Below, piece by piece: positions 1-8,704 of a stretch of DNA of 64,000 nt. Location of the stretch: the NCBI GenBank assembly GCA_017629145.1, contig JAGBXR010000023.1, forward strand, positions 1-64,000, read 5' to 3'. Source of the DNA: Alistipes sp. Lineage in GTDB: Bacteria; Bacteroidota; Bacteroidia; Bacteroidales; Rikenellaceae. The stretch's first letter is position 1. Each line of letters opens with the position of its first letter. The notes below the pieces were generated by a model. It did not search any database, was not told the origin of the DNA, and saw only the letters and a list, made by a program, of their open reading frames with translations. A program made the position numbers and the translations under genes.

Positions 1-260
1 AACGTATGCCTAAAACTCCCCTTGTTCTCCAACGTCTATAGTCTTGGGAATAAGTAAACTGCGGTTTCCCACTTTTCGTGTGCCTAAAATCAGCTCTAAT
101 TATACAACTTCTATGGGTCTCGGGTGTCAGTATGCTGCGGACTCGCTCTTAACGTATGCCTAAAACTCCCCTTGTTCTCAAACTTCTATGATCGTGGGGA
201 ATAGGGAATATCCAGAAATTAGGGAATTTATGAAACTCTCCTAATCGCCCTATCCTCTCC
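1..260. repeat. Cluster of degenerate palindromic intergenic repeats
   Basis: The stretch carries pieces of at least three related elements. The segment at 1-29 recurs almost exactly at 152-180 (both read GTATGCCTAAAACTCC then CTTGTTCTC). Around 55-92 an inverted repeat TGGGAA/TTCCCA encloses GTAAACTGCGG. Around 121-175 the motif AGTATGCTGCGGACTCG is followed by CGTATGCCTAAAA. The same motif set (CTGCGG, then GYRTGCCTAAAA) occurs near 20700, 20860, 26070 and 53190. No coding frame here looks real. The first copy is cut by the window edge. Confidence 0.7.
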
Positions 261-261
261 A

Positions 262-297
262 TAAACAAAATATGGCTGCCCGCAAATGGACAGCCAT
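262..297 (-). terminator. Rho-independent terminator of fhs
   Basis: A hairpin with arms GGCTGCCC (274-281) and GGACAGCC (288-295) has one mismatch. Read on the minus strand it lies 27 bases past the fhs stop and is followed by ATATTTTGT. Confidence 0.75.
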
Positions 298-323
298 TCC
301 TAAATATCATATAACGTGAGCCT

Positions 324-2006
324 TTATACGATGCCCTCAACATTGCCATCCTCCGCAAGGTGGATGTTGCTTGCCTGAGGTGTCTTGCTAAGACCTGGCA
401 TACGCATAATATCACCAGCCAAAGCTACCACGAAGCCACTACCTGCATTGAGCTCGATATCCTTGATGTTAATCTCGAAGCCCTCGACGCTGCCATAGCG
501 CTTTGCGTCGGCGCTGAACGAGAACTGTGTCTTGGCGATACATACAGGCAAGTTGCCCATTCCCCACTTCTCAAGGAGAGCGATCTCCTTCTGTGCGCGT
601 GGACCGAATACCACAGAACCTGCGCCGTAGATATTCTTTGCAACCTTCGTAATCTTCTCCTTGAGGCTATCCTCGAGGTCGTATGCATAGTTGATAGGAG
701 CAGATGGCTGGCTCTCGATAAGCTCAACAGCAGCCTGTGCCAACTCTGCTGCACCTGCGCCACCCTCGGCATAAGCATTGTTGATCACGCAGCGCACACC
801 CAGCTTCTCGCAGTGCTCCATAACCATAGCGATCTCGTCGTCGGTATCGCTCGCGAAGCGGTTGAAGCATACCAATACCGTCTGGCCGAACTTACGCAAG
901 TTAGCAACGTGGCGGTCGAGGTTTGCGAAGCCCTGCTGCAAGCCCTCGGCATTAGGCAACTTGATCTCGGTCTCGGGAACACCGCCGTGCATCTTGAGTG
1001 CGAGGGTTGAGGCTACCAATACAGTAAGGTCTGGCTTGAGGCCTGCCTGACGGCACTTGATATCGAGGAACTTCTCGGCACCAAGGTCGGCACCGAAACC
1101 TGCCTCCGTAACGGTATAGTCGGCCAACGTCATCGCCATACGTGTAGCGATAACCGAGTTACAGCCGTGTGCGATATTTGCAAAAGGACCACCGTGGATG
1201 ATTACAGGGTTATGCTCTGTAGTCTGCACGAGGTTAGGGTTGATAGCATCCTTAAGCAAAGCTACTACTGCACCCGTTACGCCCAAGTCGTTGACCGTAA
1301 ATGGTGTGTCGTCGTAGCGTACACCAAGCACGATGCGACCGATGCGAGCGTAGAGGTCGTCGATATTGCGAGCAAGACAGAGGATTGCCATAATCTCCGA
1401 TGCTGGAGTGATGTCAAAGCCAGTCTCGGTAGGGATACCATTTGTCGAGCCGCCAAGACCCGATACGATATTACGCAACGAGCGGTCGTTCATATCAAGC
1501 ACACGACGCCACATAACCTTCTTCAGCCCCACCTGCTTTGAGCGGTTGTGGTAGAGGTAGTTGTCGAGCAACGCAGCGATAAGGTTGTTTGCCGAGGTGA
1601 TTGCGTGGAAGTCACCCGTGAAGTGGAGGTTGATATCCTCCGAAGGCAACACCTGTGCATAGCCACCACCTGTAGCACCGCCCTTCATACCAAAGCAAGG
1701 GCCGAGCGAAGGCTCGCGCAATGCAATGATTGCCTTCTTGCCGATGTGGTTGAGACCCATACCAAGGCCAATGCTCACCGTTGTCTTACCTACACCTGCC
1801 TTTGTTGCGGTGATTGCCGTAACGAGGATGAGATGGCTCTTAGCCACGCGCTTCTCGTCGATAAGCTTGTAAGGAATCTTAGCGATATGCTTACCATAAT
1901 TAAATATCTCCTCAGTGGGTAAACCTATGTTAGCTGCTATCTCACTGATATTCTTTAGCTTCGTCTCGCGAGCAATTTCGATGTCTGATTTCATTTTCTT
2001 GTTCAT
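324..2006 (-). CDS. fhs: Formate--tetrahydrofolate ligase
   Basis: This enzyme makes 10-formyl-tetrahydrofolate from formate, ATP and tetrahydrofolate in the cytoplasm and feeds one-carbon units to purine synthesis. The 560-residue protein has the usual family length (about 555). The nucleotide-binding loop TKAGVGKTT is at about residues 68-76, and the conserved segments [10 protein letters not shown] and [11 protein letters not shown] follow; family resemblance runs to the C-terminus. The ATG at 2004-2006 is chosen because the family homology begins shortly after it; a second Met is at codon 5. The gene stands alone between its own promoter and terminator, with a 125-base structured leader upstream that suggests post-transcriptional control (inference). 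Confidence 0.97.
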   Translation of the reverse strand: MNKKMKSDIEIARETKLKNISEIAANIGLPTEEIFNYGKHIAKIPYKLIDEKRVAKSHLILVTAITATKAGVGKTTVSIGLGMGLNHIGKKAIIALREPSLGPCFGMKGGATGGGYAQVLPSEDINLHFTGDFHAITSANNLIAALLDNYLYHNRSKQVGLKKVMWRRVLDMNDRSLRNIVSGLGGSTNGIPTETGFDITPASEIMAILCLARNIDDLYARIGRIVLGVRYDDTPFTVNDLGVTGAVVALLKDAINPNLVQTTEHNPVIIHGGPFANIAHGCNSVIATRMAMTLADYTVTEAGFGADLGAEKFLDIKCRQAGLKPDLTVLVASTLALKMHGGVPETEIKLPNAEGLQQGFANLDRHVANLRKFGQTVLVCFNRFASDTDDEIAMVMEHCEKLGVRCVINNAYAEGGAGAAELAQAAVELIESQPSAPINYAYDLEDSLKEKITKVAKNIYGAGSVVFGPRAQKEIALLEKWGMGNLPVCIAKTQFSFSADAKRYGSVEGFEINIKDIELNAGSGFVVALAGDIMRMPGLSKTPQASNIHLAEDGNVEGIV

Positions 2007-2131
2007 ATTAGAGCCCTTTATCCGAGGACTCTGGTTAGTATTAGTTTCATTGGGTGAGTTTTGCCCTCAATGGTCATCTCATCGGTAAATCATCTCTACA
2101 CGAATCGCACCATTAGGACTTTTCTCGTGGG
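2007..2131 (-). promoter_or_regulatory. Structured 5' leader of fhs
   Basis: Between the putative promoter and the fhs ATG lie about 125 untranslated bases. On the transcript one hairpin (arms CATTGAGGG and CCCAATG, window 2048-2072) is followed by another (arms AGAGTCC and GGGCTCT, window 2010-2032) that ends three bases before the start codon. It has no U-run, so it is not a terminator; it could mask the initiation region. I do not recognise a named riboswitch class; the match to tetrahydrofolate or ZTP riboswitch cores is not evident by eye. Confidence 0.45.
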
Positions 2132-2139
2132 CAAAAGTA
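2132..2139 (-). promoter_or_regulatory. Putative fhs promoter, -7 box
   Basis: The minus strand reads TACTTTTG, which fits the Bacteroidetes TAnnTTTG box. No clear -33 box is seen upstream, so confidence is moderate. Confidence 0.45.
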
Positions 2140-2255
2140 CAAAAAAAAACTATAGAATAAATATTTTCGCTATAATAAATATTTATATGGCTATAAGCTC
2201 GCGCCGATATCGTCTATTGAGTATGGCCTATTTATCTTAAAATGTGTGTCGAGCA

Positions 2256-2285
2256 TTGCTATACACTGAAAAATTTGTATCTTTG
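2256..2285 (+). promoter_or_regulatory. Promoter of the lipoprotein gene at 2326
   Basis: TTG at 2256-2258 and TATCTTTG at 2278-2285 are separated by 19 bases, a canonical Bacteroidetes sigma-ABfr promoter. Transcription would begin near 2292, about 34 bases before the ATG. Confidence 0.8.
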
Positions 2286-2325
2286 AACCATAATGTTTGC
2301 GTCGAAACACAAAACCTAAAGCTAT

Positions 2326-4524
2326 ATGAACAGATTCAAACTCTTTGCGCTACTATTGAGCGCACTCACGCTATCACTCGCAGCGTGTCAGAAAAATGAA
2401 GAGCCAAAGCCTGCTCCCGAGCCCGAGCAGCAGGAGTTGAGCTTCGAGACAACAATCAGTGGTGTAAGCAAGACATCTGTCGATGTGACCGTCACTCCTT
2501 CAGACCTCGAGGCGGAGTATGTACTCCTGGTTATGGACAAGGAGTCGGCTGATGAGTTCACCAAGGATGAGTACCTTGTAGCGACCATATATCAGGATTT
2601 CGCCGATGATGCTGCAAAACAGGGTAAGCTCCTCGCGGAGTATATGGCCGAGAACGTAGATAAGGGCATTGTTGAGGCTACATTTACAGGTCTTGCAACA
2701 AGCACCGACTACTATGTTCTCTCCTTCGGTGTCGATGCAGCGAACAACTACGAGCAGTGTACAGACCTCTATCGTGCCGAGTTCCGCACACTCGACATCG
2801 TATATTCCGATGCGGGATTCAACGTAACCACACAGGTGGTGAACAATAACGTGACATTCAGCGTTACGCCCGAGGATCCATCTATGAACTGGCATATCTT
2901 CAGCGTTACACGCGCATTGCTCGAGCAGTACACCGATCCTAACGGCGACTATGGCTGGAGCAACGAGTATTTCTTCTCGATGTACTTCCAGGACGAGATT
3001 AACCAACTCTTAGGTGCAGGATATACCGAGCAGCAGGTAATCGATGCGCTCATCTTCGAGGGTGCGCTGGAGCTCGAGGCGAAGGGTCTAAATGCCAATA
3101 CCGATTACGCATACCTCGTATCGGGTATATTGCTCGATAGCGATGGTCTCTTTATCATCACCGATGCTACGTCGGGTTACTACCGTACGGGTGACGCAGC
3201 CAAGACCGACCTCACGTTCGAGATTAACGTGACCGATGTTCAGCAGATGAAGGCATCATTTACCATCAAGCCAAGCAACAACAACGAGGTCTACTGCGCA
3301 CTTGTCGACGTGTGGGATGGTGTGAGCGATGCCAACACAGTAATGAATCAGATTGTTGAGCAGTGGGGCGGTTGGATGTCGATAATGGCTAACGACAAGG
3401 GGCCTGTATCACACAAGGACTTCAGCCTTCCAGCAGCCGATACCGACTACTATGTCATTGCCTTTGGTTATGATGGCGGTATCACATCGGATGCTACGAT
3501 GGCTACGTTCCACTCGTTGCCTGGCGGTAAGGCTGAGGATTGCGTTTTTGAGATGAGCGGCAACAACGCTACGCCATACGGTTTCGACCTCAAAGTGGAG
3601 TCGTCGGATCCTACAATCTACTACTCACCAGGTGTTTGCACCCCTGAACAGTTCAACGAGGCAGAGTTCATTGCAATGGAGGAGGAGATCTTCCAGTACT
3701 ACTACGAGGGTACTTTGGATTTCGATCCTAGCGCAACTAAGGCTGAGGTCTTCGATCAGTACTACTACAATGGCAACTCAAACCTTGTAGTGTCGGGTGT
3801 TGCTGCCAATACCGAGTTTATGGGTTATCTCTTTGTATTTGATATTACCACAGGTAAGGTTATTCGCACTGTGACATTCGATAGCGTGGTACACACCGAG
3901 CCTTTAGGTTCTATTACCCCAACTATCGAGCTTGTGGGTTACTACTCGGGTGACGAGGAGGCTGGTTCTATCTTTGGTGAGCCTGCGGCAACCAAGGGTA
4001 AGGCTATTACCGTTGTTAAGTACGACAACTTCGACGGCGCACGCTCACTCTTTACAACAATGGTTGGCGACGACTGCACAAATGTGACAGCATATCCCGA
4101 CGCAGAGTTGTGGAGCCTGACATCTGGTCTTTGGAGCAAGTGCAAGGTTTCGGAGCCATATACATTCTACGTTGCCGAATGGGAGTATGTGCAGACTGCG
4201 CTCTGCTACGCTACAGATAATACGGGCAACCCTGGTGGCATCGCACGCCTTATGACCGTAGCTACCGCCCAGGAGAAGCGACCTATCGATGAGCTTCGCG
4301 AGCTCTACTTATCGCTCACAGCCTCTACAAGCAGCGTTTTGCCTGCCGAGTCTATGGTTGTAGCTTCGGAGCCATCGTTCGCAACAACCTGGCGTCCCGA
4401 GCTTCAGCCCATCAGCGCTGGCGAGCCTCGATCAATCCTCAACGATGAGCCTTCGCGCGAGTTACAGTGCAGAGAGATAAAGGTCGAGAGCGATATTTTC
4501 CTGCCACGCTTCATCCTTCGATAG
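2326..4524 (+). CDS. Surface lipoprotein with repeated FN3-like domains
   Basis: I recognise the class, not a specific function. The 732-residue product starts with a lipoprotein signal peptide (lipobox LSLAAC, Cys21) followed by a charged and proline-rich linker (about 22-36), as in exported Bacteroidetes lipoproteins. The rest consists of three or four beta-rich repeats, seen from recurring pattern lines such as TGLATSTDYYVLSFG, LPAADTDYYVIAFG and VSGVAANTEFMGYLF, which resemble fibronectin type III folds. No catalytic motif was seen. The protein ends in a strongly patterned hydrophobic/basic tail (FLPRFILR). It is monocistronic, with a canonical promoter upstream and a strong terminator at 4541. 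Likely role: cell-surface binding or adhesion (inference). Confidence 0.8.
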   Translation: MNRFKLFALLLSALTLSLAACQKNEEPKPAPEPEQQELSFETTISGVSKTSVDVTVTPSDLEAEYVLLVMDKESADEFTKDEYLVATIYQDFADDAAKQGKLLAEYMAENVDKGIVEATFTGLATSTDYYVLSFGVDAANNYEQCTDLYRAEFRTLDIVYSDAGFNVTTQVVNNNVTFSVTPEDPSMNWHIFSVTRALLEQYTDPNGDYGWSNEYFFSMYFQDEINQLLGAGYTEQQVIDALIFEGALELEAKGLNANTDYAYLVSGILLDSDGLFIITDATSGYYRTGDAAKTDLTFEINVTDVQQMKASFTIKPSNNNEVYCALVDVWDGVSDANTVMNQIVEQWGGWMSIMANDKGPVSHKDFSLPAADTDYYVIAFGYDGGITSDATMATFHSLPGGKAEDCVFEMSGNNATPYGFDLKVESSDPTIYYSPGVCTPEQFNEAEFIAMEEEIFQYYYEGTLDFDPSATKAEVFDQYYYNGNSNLVVSGVAANTEFMGYLFVFDITTGKVIRTVTFDSVVHTEPLGSITPTIELVGYYSGDEEAGSIFGEPAATKGKAITVVKYDNFDGARSLFTTMVGDDCTNVTAYPDAELWSLTSGLWSKCKVSEPYTFYVAEWEYVQTALCYATDNTGNPGGIARLMTVATAQEKRPIDELRELYLSLTASTSSVLPAESMVVASEPSFATTWRPELQPISAGEPRSILNDEPSRELQCREIKVESDIFLPRFILR

Positions 4525-4540
4525 CAGTCGAGGTAGATAC

Positions 4541-4580
4541 AAAAAATATAGGATGTCCATCGGGACATCCTATATTTTTT
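4541..4580. terminator. Bidirectional terminator
   Basis: A near-perfect hairpin AAAATATAGGATGTCC / GGACATCCTATATTTT with a four-base loop has an A-run on the left and a T-run on the right. It lies between convergent genes and can end both the lipoprotein transcript and the long minus-strand operon. Confidence 0.9.
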
Positions 4581-4608
4581 ATGACCGTTGCAGTGGTCTA
4601 CCTGTTTG

Positions 4609-4914
4609 CTATGCGTTACCCTTGTGACCAAATGGGTCGAGGATAGGCTGCTTTGTTGCGAGGTTGATCTTGCCTACGTTGTTCTCGTAGCGTGCTATGT
4701 TCTCCTGCAACGAGAGGAGTAGACGCTTTGCGTGCTCTGGGGTCATCACCACGCGGCTCTTCACGCGAGCCTTTGGGAGACCTGGGAGCATTGTAGCGAA
4801 GTCGAGTACGAACTCCGATGTGGAGTGCGCGATAATCGCAAGGTTGCAGTAGTTGCCTTGGGCTACCTGCTCGTCGAGCTGAATCTCGATTCCGGGCTTC
4901 TTATTCTCTGTCAT
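4609..4914 (-). CDS. DUF3467 family protein
   Basis: A small cytoplasmic protein of 101 residues with the DUF3467 pattern: an N-terminal IQLDEQVAQGNYCNLAII strand, then HSTSEFVLDFATMLPG, then VVMTPEHAKRLLLSLQENI. The function of the family is not known to me. It is the last gene of the minus-strand run, 49 bases after yidD and just before the bidirectional terminator. Confidence 0.85.
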   Translation of the reverse strand: MTENKKPGIEIQLDEQVAQGNYCNLAIIAHSTSEFVLDFATMLPGLPKARVKSRVVMTPEHAKRLLLSLQENIARYENNVGKINLATKQPILDPFGHKGNA

Positions 4915-4963
4915 AGTCTATGTTGTTTTAATTTGTTTTGTTGCTGTATCCGCTGTTGCGATG

Positions 4964-5224
4964 CTACGGCACTGGGTCGTAGCCACTGCCTCCCCAAGGG
5001 TGACAACGCAGCAATCGTCGGATGGTCAGGTAGAGGCCGCGTATCGGGCCGTGCTTGCGCAGCGCCTGTATCGCATAGCTCGAGCAGGTTGGCGTGAAGC
5101 GGCACGTCGGGGGCTTGAGCGGCGATATGCACAACTGGTAGAAGCGCACCAAGCCAATAAGCGGTAGGGTAGCTATGCGCTTAATCGCGCTTTGCAACTC
5201 GCTCCAGAACTTTGCAGAAGGCAT
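4964..5224 (-). CDS. yidD: Membrane protein insertion efficiency factor YidD
   Basis: YidD is a small membrane-associated protein that assists YidC-dependent insertion of inner-membrane proteins. The 86-residue product shows the family hallmarks: the run LIRFYQ-like [12 protein letters not shown], the cysteine pair in [11 protein letters not shown], the segment [33 protein letters not shown]. The start overlaps the end of rnpA by 44 bases, the usual coupling of rnpA and yidD in many bacteria. Confidence 0.95.
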   Translation of the reverse strand: MPSAKFWSELQSAIKRIATLPLIGLVRFYQLCISPLKPPTCRFTPTCSSYAIQALRKHGPIRGLYLTIRRLLRCHPWGGSGYDPVP

Positions 5225-5561
5225 TTTCGATGCTCTTATATGATACTATATCCTTGCTCGTGTAGACCAGAGCAAGGTCTATCTGCAAGCCTCGCTCTTC
5301 GGCATATGCCACCAACTCGGCTTTGTGGTGGCGGTAAGCCTCGCGCATACGGCGCTTGAGCAGGTTACGCTTGTTTGCCCTCTTGTGGAAACGCTTTGGC
5401 ACAGAGAAGAGCACCTCGACACCCGACTTCTCACCCGCGTCGCTGATAGTCATATAGCGAAAAGGGTAAACGAAGGCCGCCTCGCCATCCGTGAAGAGGC
5501 GACGTATGGCCGTGAGCGAGTGCAATCGCTCCTGCTTGGGAAGTCTTTCGTTGTTGCTCAT
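5181..5561 (-). CDS. rnpA: Ribonuclease P protein component
   Basis: This is the protein subunit of RNase P, which matures the 5' ends of tRNAs. The 126-residue product has the conserved basic helix [18 protein letters not shown] (about residues 63-80, the RNR motif) and the N-terminal LPKQERLHS element. It sits 33 bases downstream of hemD and overlaps yidD. The typical rpmH neighbour is not seen here. Confidence 0.95.
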   Translation of the reverse strand: MSNNERLPKQERLHSLTAIRRLFTDGEAAFVYPFRYMTISDAGEKSGVEVLFSVPKRFHKRANKRNLLKRRMREAYRHHKAELVAYAEERGLQIDLALVYTSKDIVSYKSIENAFCKVLERVAKRD

Positions 5562-5594
5562 AGTGCTTTGCGCTGAATGTTGTGACGAAGGTAG

Positions 5595-6452
5595 CTACTC
5601 GCTCTTCTTGGGTGTGCGAGTGCGTGTCTTCTTCTGCAACTTCAACTGCTGTGCGCGGATGAAATCCTCCTTGTTGGCATCCTCGTGGAGCTGTGCATCC
5701 TCGATCTCGACACCCTCGGCTGCCTTACGGCAGTAGATCTCCAACGCCTTGACCATTGATGGAGCCTCGGGGGTAGGAGCCGATGCCTTAACCTTCAGGC
5801 CAGCCTCCTTGGCAGCACGCATTGTCGCCTCGCCAAAGGTTGCTACAACAGGGATGTTTGCAACCTCGTAGTTCTCGACCAACGCCTTAACTTCGGCTGG
5901 CGAGTAGAGTGCGATGATGTCGTAGTTGTTGAGGTTGAGCTCCGACATATCGGCAGCTACGGTGCGCGCAAATACTACGGGCGATACCTTGAGCTTGAGC
6001 TTTGCCAATGTCTCGGGCAACTCGGGCTTGTATGGCTCGGTAAGTGCGAGGATGAACTTCTCGTCCTTGTGCTTAACGATAAGCTCGAGCAACGAGTTGA
6101 ACGTACCATCGGCAAAAGAGATCTTACGCTTGCGGTATACGATATACTTCTGCAAATAGAGAGCCACAGCCTCGGTGTTGCAGATATACTTCATCGTCTC
6201 GGGTACGGTGATGCGCGCCTCCTCGCAGATATGGAAGAAGCTGTCGATTGCCGCACGTGATGAGAAGATCATTGTAGAGTGCTCGAGAATCTCGGTGCGC
6301 TGTGCGCGGAACTCCTTGAGCGATACGCCAACAACACGAATCAATGACTTGTAGTCGATATCGAGTTCGAAGTTGTTAGAAAATTCGTAAAAAGGCGATT
6401 TTTCTAATACAGCCGGTATGGGCTGTGATACCAAAATTTTACCTACTTTCAA
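5595..6452 (-). CDS. hemD: Uroporphyrinogen-III synthase
   Basis: HemD cyclises hydroxymethylbilane to uroporphyrinogen III in tetrapyrrole synthesis. The 285-residue protein has the low-identity two-domain HemD layout; recognisable segments are FSSRAAIDSFF (about 84-94), TEPYKPELPETL and YSPAEVKALVE. The C-terminus carries an extra charged tail of about 40 residues ending in lysines (KLQKKTRTRTPKK). Placement between a DUF4271 membrane protein gene and rnpA is typical for Bacteroidetes. It may have its own promoter inside the end of the DUF4271 gene (TACCTTTG, minus, 6633-6640). Confidence 0.85.
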   Translation of the reverse strand: MKVGKILVSQPIPAVLEKSPFYEFSNNFELDIDYKSLIRVVGVSLKEFRAQRTEILEHSTMIFSSRAAIDSFFHICEEARITVPETMKYICNTEAVALYLQKYIVYRKRKISFADGTFNSLLELIVKHKDEKFILALTEPYKPELPETLAKLKLKVSPVVFARTVAADMSELNLNNYDIIALYSPAEVKALVENYEVANIPVVATFGEATMRAAKEAGLKVKASAPTPEAPSMVKALEIYCRKAAEGVEIEDAQLHEDANKEDFIRAQQLKLQKKTRTRTPKKSE

Positions 6453-6571
6453 AGTGAACGCTTTTATTTCTTATTGTACAAATTCCTTCTATCAGACTGC
6501 CTCGCGGTAGTCTACTATGCTATTTTGCACAATGCAAATGGCTGTTTGATAGTTTGTTAGCCTTTGCGGTT

Positions 6572-7435
6572 TTATCCTAGAATTCTCGAAAGCAATGCCG
6601 CCAGAAAACTTACAGGTAGCAAAATCGCGGTGCAAAGGTACAAAAACCAATTAAAAATCGAAACTTTTTTTTCGAGAAAGAACATAAAAGTATCTTTCAA
6701 ATATATTGCAGCAAAGAGAATTAGACCCGCTATGAGCACTCCGCCTACGATACTTTCGGTCAAACCATCTGCCACGAGCCATACCGCCGTAGGCAGAAAC
6801 ATAGCCACCGAGGCGCGCACTACGGTAATGTATCCCATCGTCGCCAGCTCGCGTGCATTTGCCGAGCGTGTGACCCATCCCAGAGCGGTGTGAAGCAGGA
6901 ATATCCAGAGCACAACGACTCCGATGACGAGCAGTATGATAAGCGGCATAAAGTTCGACACCGTCTGGCCATAGACCTTGGCCTCGGCACCGAGATAGAT
7001 ATCCATAAATCTTACGAGCACAAGTGCTGCGGCAACAACGCCGGTGATTGCTGCTGTGAGTTTGAAGCGCGAGAGCGGAAGTGCGCCACCTGCATAGGTC
7101 ATCTTCTGCTCGCTACGGCGGTAGTCGATGACGCCTCGCCAGAGTGAGCCTATGAAGTGCCACGCGCGCAATACCATATACATATATACAACAACGAAGC
7201 CTATGACGAGGAGGTGAAACAGCGGCTCGCTGCTGAACGTGGGCTCGACGCTTTGGGGCATCTCGCACTCTACGCAGTAGGAGCTATGGCCGAATAGCTG
7301 CTCGCTTGTGGCCTCCTGATAGCCGCCAGCCTCTACCGTACCATCGCCGAGTGTTGACTTTCGGCCGAAGAGCTTGCTTACGGTGGTGGTGCGGTAGCCC
7401 TCCTCCTTGAGATATGTCGTGTAGTCGCTATTCAT
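6572..7435 (-). CDS. DUF4271 domain membrane protein
   Basis: An integral membrane protein of 287 residues. The N-terminal 75 residues are polar; the rest contains about six to seven hydrophobic helices, beginning near residue 70 (PLFHLLVIGFVVVYMYMV). The pattern and the position immediately upstream of hemD fit DUF4271, whose function is unknown to me. Its start overlaps the end of the histidine kinase gene by eight bases, so the two are probably translationally coupled. Confidence 0.8.
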   Translation of the reverse strand: MNSDYTTYLKEEGYRTTTVSKLFGRKSTLGDGTVEAGGYQEATSEQLFGHSSYCVECEMPQSVEPTFSSEPLFHLLVIGFVVVYMYMVLRAWHFIGSLWRGVIDYRRSEQKMTYAGGALPLSRFKLTAAITGVVAAALVLVRFMDIYLGAEAKVYGQTVSNFMPLIILLVIGVVVLWIFLLHTALGWVTRSANARELATMGYITVVRASVAMFLPTAVWLVADGLTESIVGGVLIAGLILFAAIYLKDTFMFFLEKKVSIFNWFLYLCTAILLPVSFLAALLSRILG

Positions 7436-8681
7436 CTTCAGCCTTGCGTTTGAGTGTTATACGTATTGTTGTGCCGCGACCAATCTCGGAGCGTACCACG
7501 CCAATGCGGCCTCCGTGGTACTCCTCGATGATACGTCGCGAGAGCGATAGCCCCAGACCCCAGCCTCGTGTCTTGGTCGTAAAGCCTGGCTCGAAGATGC
7601 GTGTCCAGTTGCTCTTGGCGATGCCTTTGCCCGTGTCGCTAACCTCAACAAACACCTCATCGTTGTTCTCGCCCACGACAACCTCTATAGCACCCTGACC
7701 CTGGAGTGCGTCGAGCGAGTTCTTGAGCAGATTCTCGACAACCCACTCAAAGAGTGCGGCATTTATGGGTGCGCATATCGGAGCTATGGCCAGGCCGTTG
7801 TAGTCGAGTGTCACGTTGCGAGGTATGCGGCGGCGGAAGTACATCACCGTGTCGCCCACCACCTCGTTGATGTTCATCGACGTTAGCTGTGTCTCGGAGC
7901 CAATCTTCGAGAAGCGGTCTACGATCTTGAGCAGGTGTGTGAGATCCTTCGACATCTCCTCTACTGCCACCTGGTCGACAGGCTGGCTGCGCAGATACTC
8001 TATCCATCCGAGCAACGACGATGTCGGTGTGCCGAGTTGGTGTGCCGTCTCCTTCGCCAGACCCACCCATACGCGGTTTTGCTCGTTCTGCTTGGTCGAG
8101 GAGAAGGCTATATAGGCGAATATCGCGAAGATGATGATGATGATGAGCTGCACGTATGGGAAAAGTGCCAGCGCCTCGCTATGAGCACTCGAGACCAGCG
8201 TAGTATAGTCCGTAGTGCCGTAGTAAATCGTGAATACCGTACTGCGCATCGGGCCCGAGATTACGGATATAGGCTTGTTCGTCTCGCTCATCTGCATAAT
8301 CTCGCGATGCAGACGCTCGCTATTGCCCACAATATCCATCGGTAGATTCGTGACCCATACGTTGAGTCTCTCGTCGGCGATGATGAGCGGAACGTTTGTG
8401 TGCTCGGCGAGTTTGTTGAGCAACTCGGGGCTGTAGATGATGTGTCCACCGAAGTTTGTCGACTGCAGAATGTCCTCCCACATCTCCACTGCATTGCGCT
8501 CGGCACGGCGAAGCTCCTCGATGGCCACCTCGTCTTCGTGCTTCATATCGGCCGTAACACTCCACGTGTAGAATGCCGAGAGGGTCGCCAGCAGCAGGCC
8601 AATAATAATGACCGTAGTGCGGCGACGCAGCGAGATGAATCTCGTCGGTAGCTTGATATCTATGCGTGGCAGTCTTATCAT
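7428..8681 (-). CDS. Membrane sensor histidine kinase
   Basis: A 417-residue two-component kinase. TM1 is at about 22-40, a periplasmic sensor region of about 130 residues follows, TM2 is at about 173-195. The phospho-acceptor box AKETAHQLGTPTSSLLGW has its histidine at residue 214, an HQLGTP variant of the usual HELRTP. The ATPase part shows the N box (ENLLKNSLDAL), G1 (DTGKGI), and G2 (GWGLGLSLSRRI). There is no HAMP domain and no response regulator gene nearby, so the partner is elsewhere. It lies in an operon with a periplasmic protease, IspH and Cmk. Confidence 0.93.
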   Translation of the reverse strand: MIRLPRIDIKLPTRFISLRRRTTVIIIGLLLATLSAFYTWSVTADMKHEDEVAIEELRRAERNAVEMWEDILQSTNFGGHIIYSPELLNKLAEHTNVPLIIADERLNVWVTNLPMDIVGNSERLHREIMQMSETNKPISVISGPMRSTVFTIYYGTTDYTTLVSSAHSEALALFPYVQLIIIIIFAIFAYIAFSSTKQNEQNRVWVGLAKETAHQLGTPTSSLLGWIEYLRSQPVDQVAVEEMSKDLTHLLKIVDRFSKIGSETQLTSMNINEVVGDTVMYFRRRIPRNVTLDYNGLAIAPICAPINAALFEWVVENLLKNSLDALQGQGAIEVVVGENNDEVFVEVSDTGKGIAKSNWTRIFEPGFTTKTRGWGLGLSLSRRIIEEYHGGRIGVVRSEIGRGTTIRITLKRKAEDE

Positions 8682-8704
8682 CAGTTTGGTTTGTTCTCCG
8701 TTGT

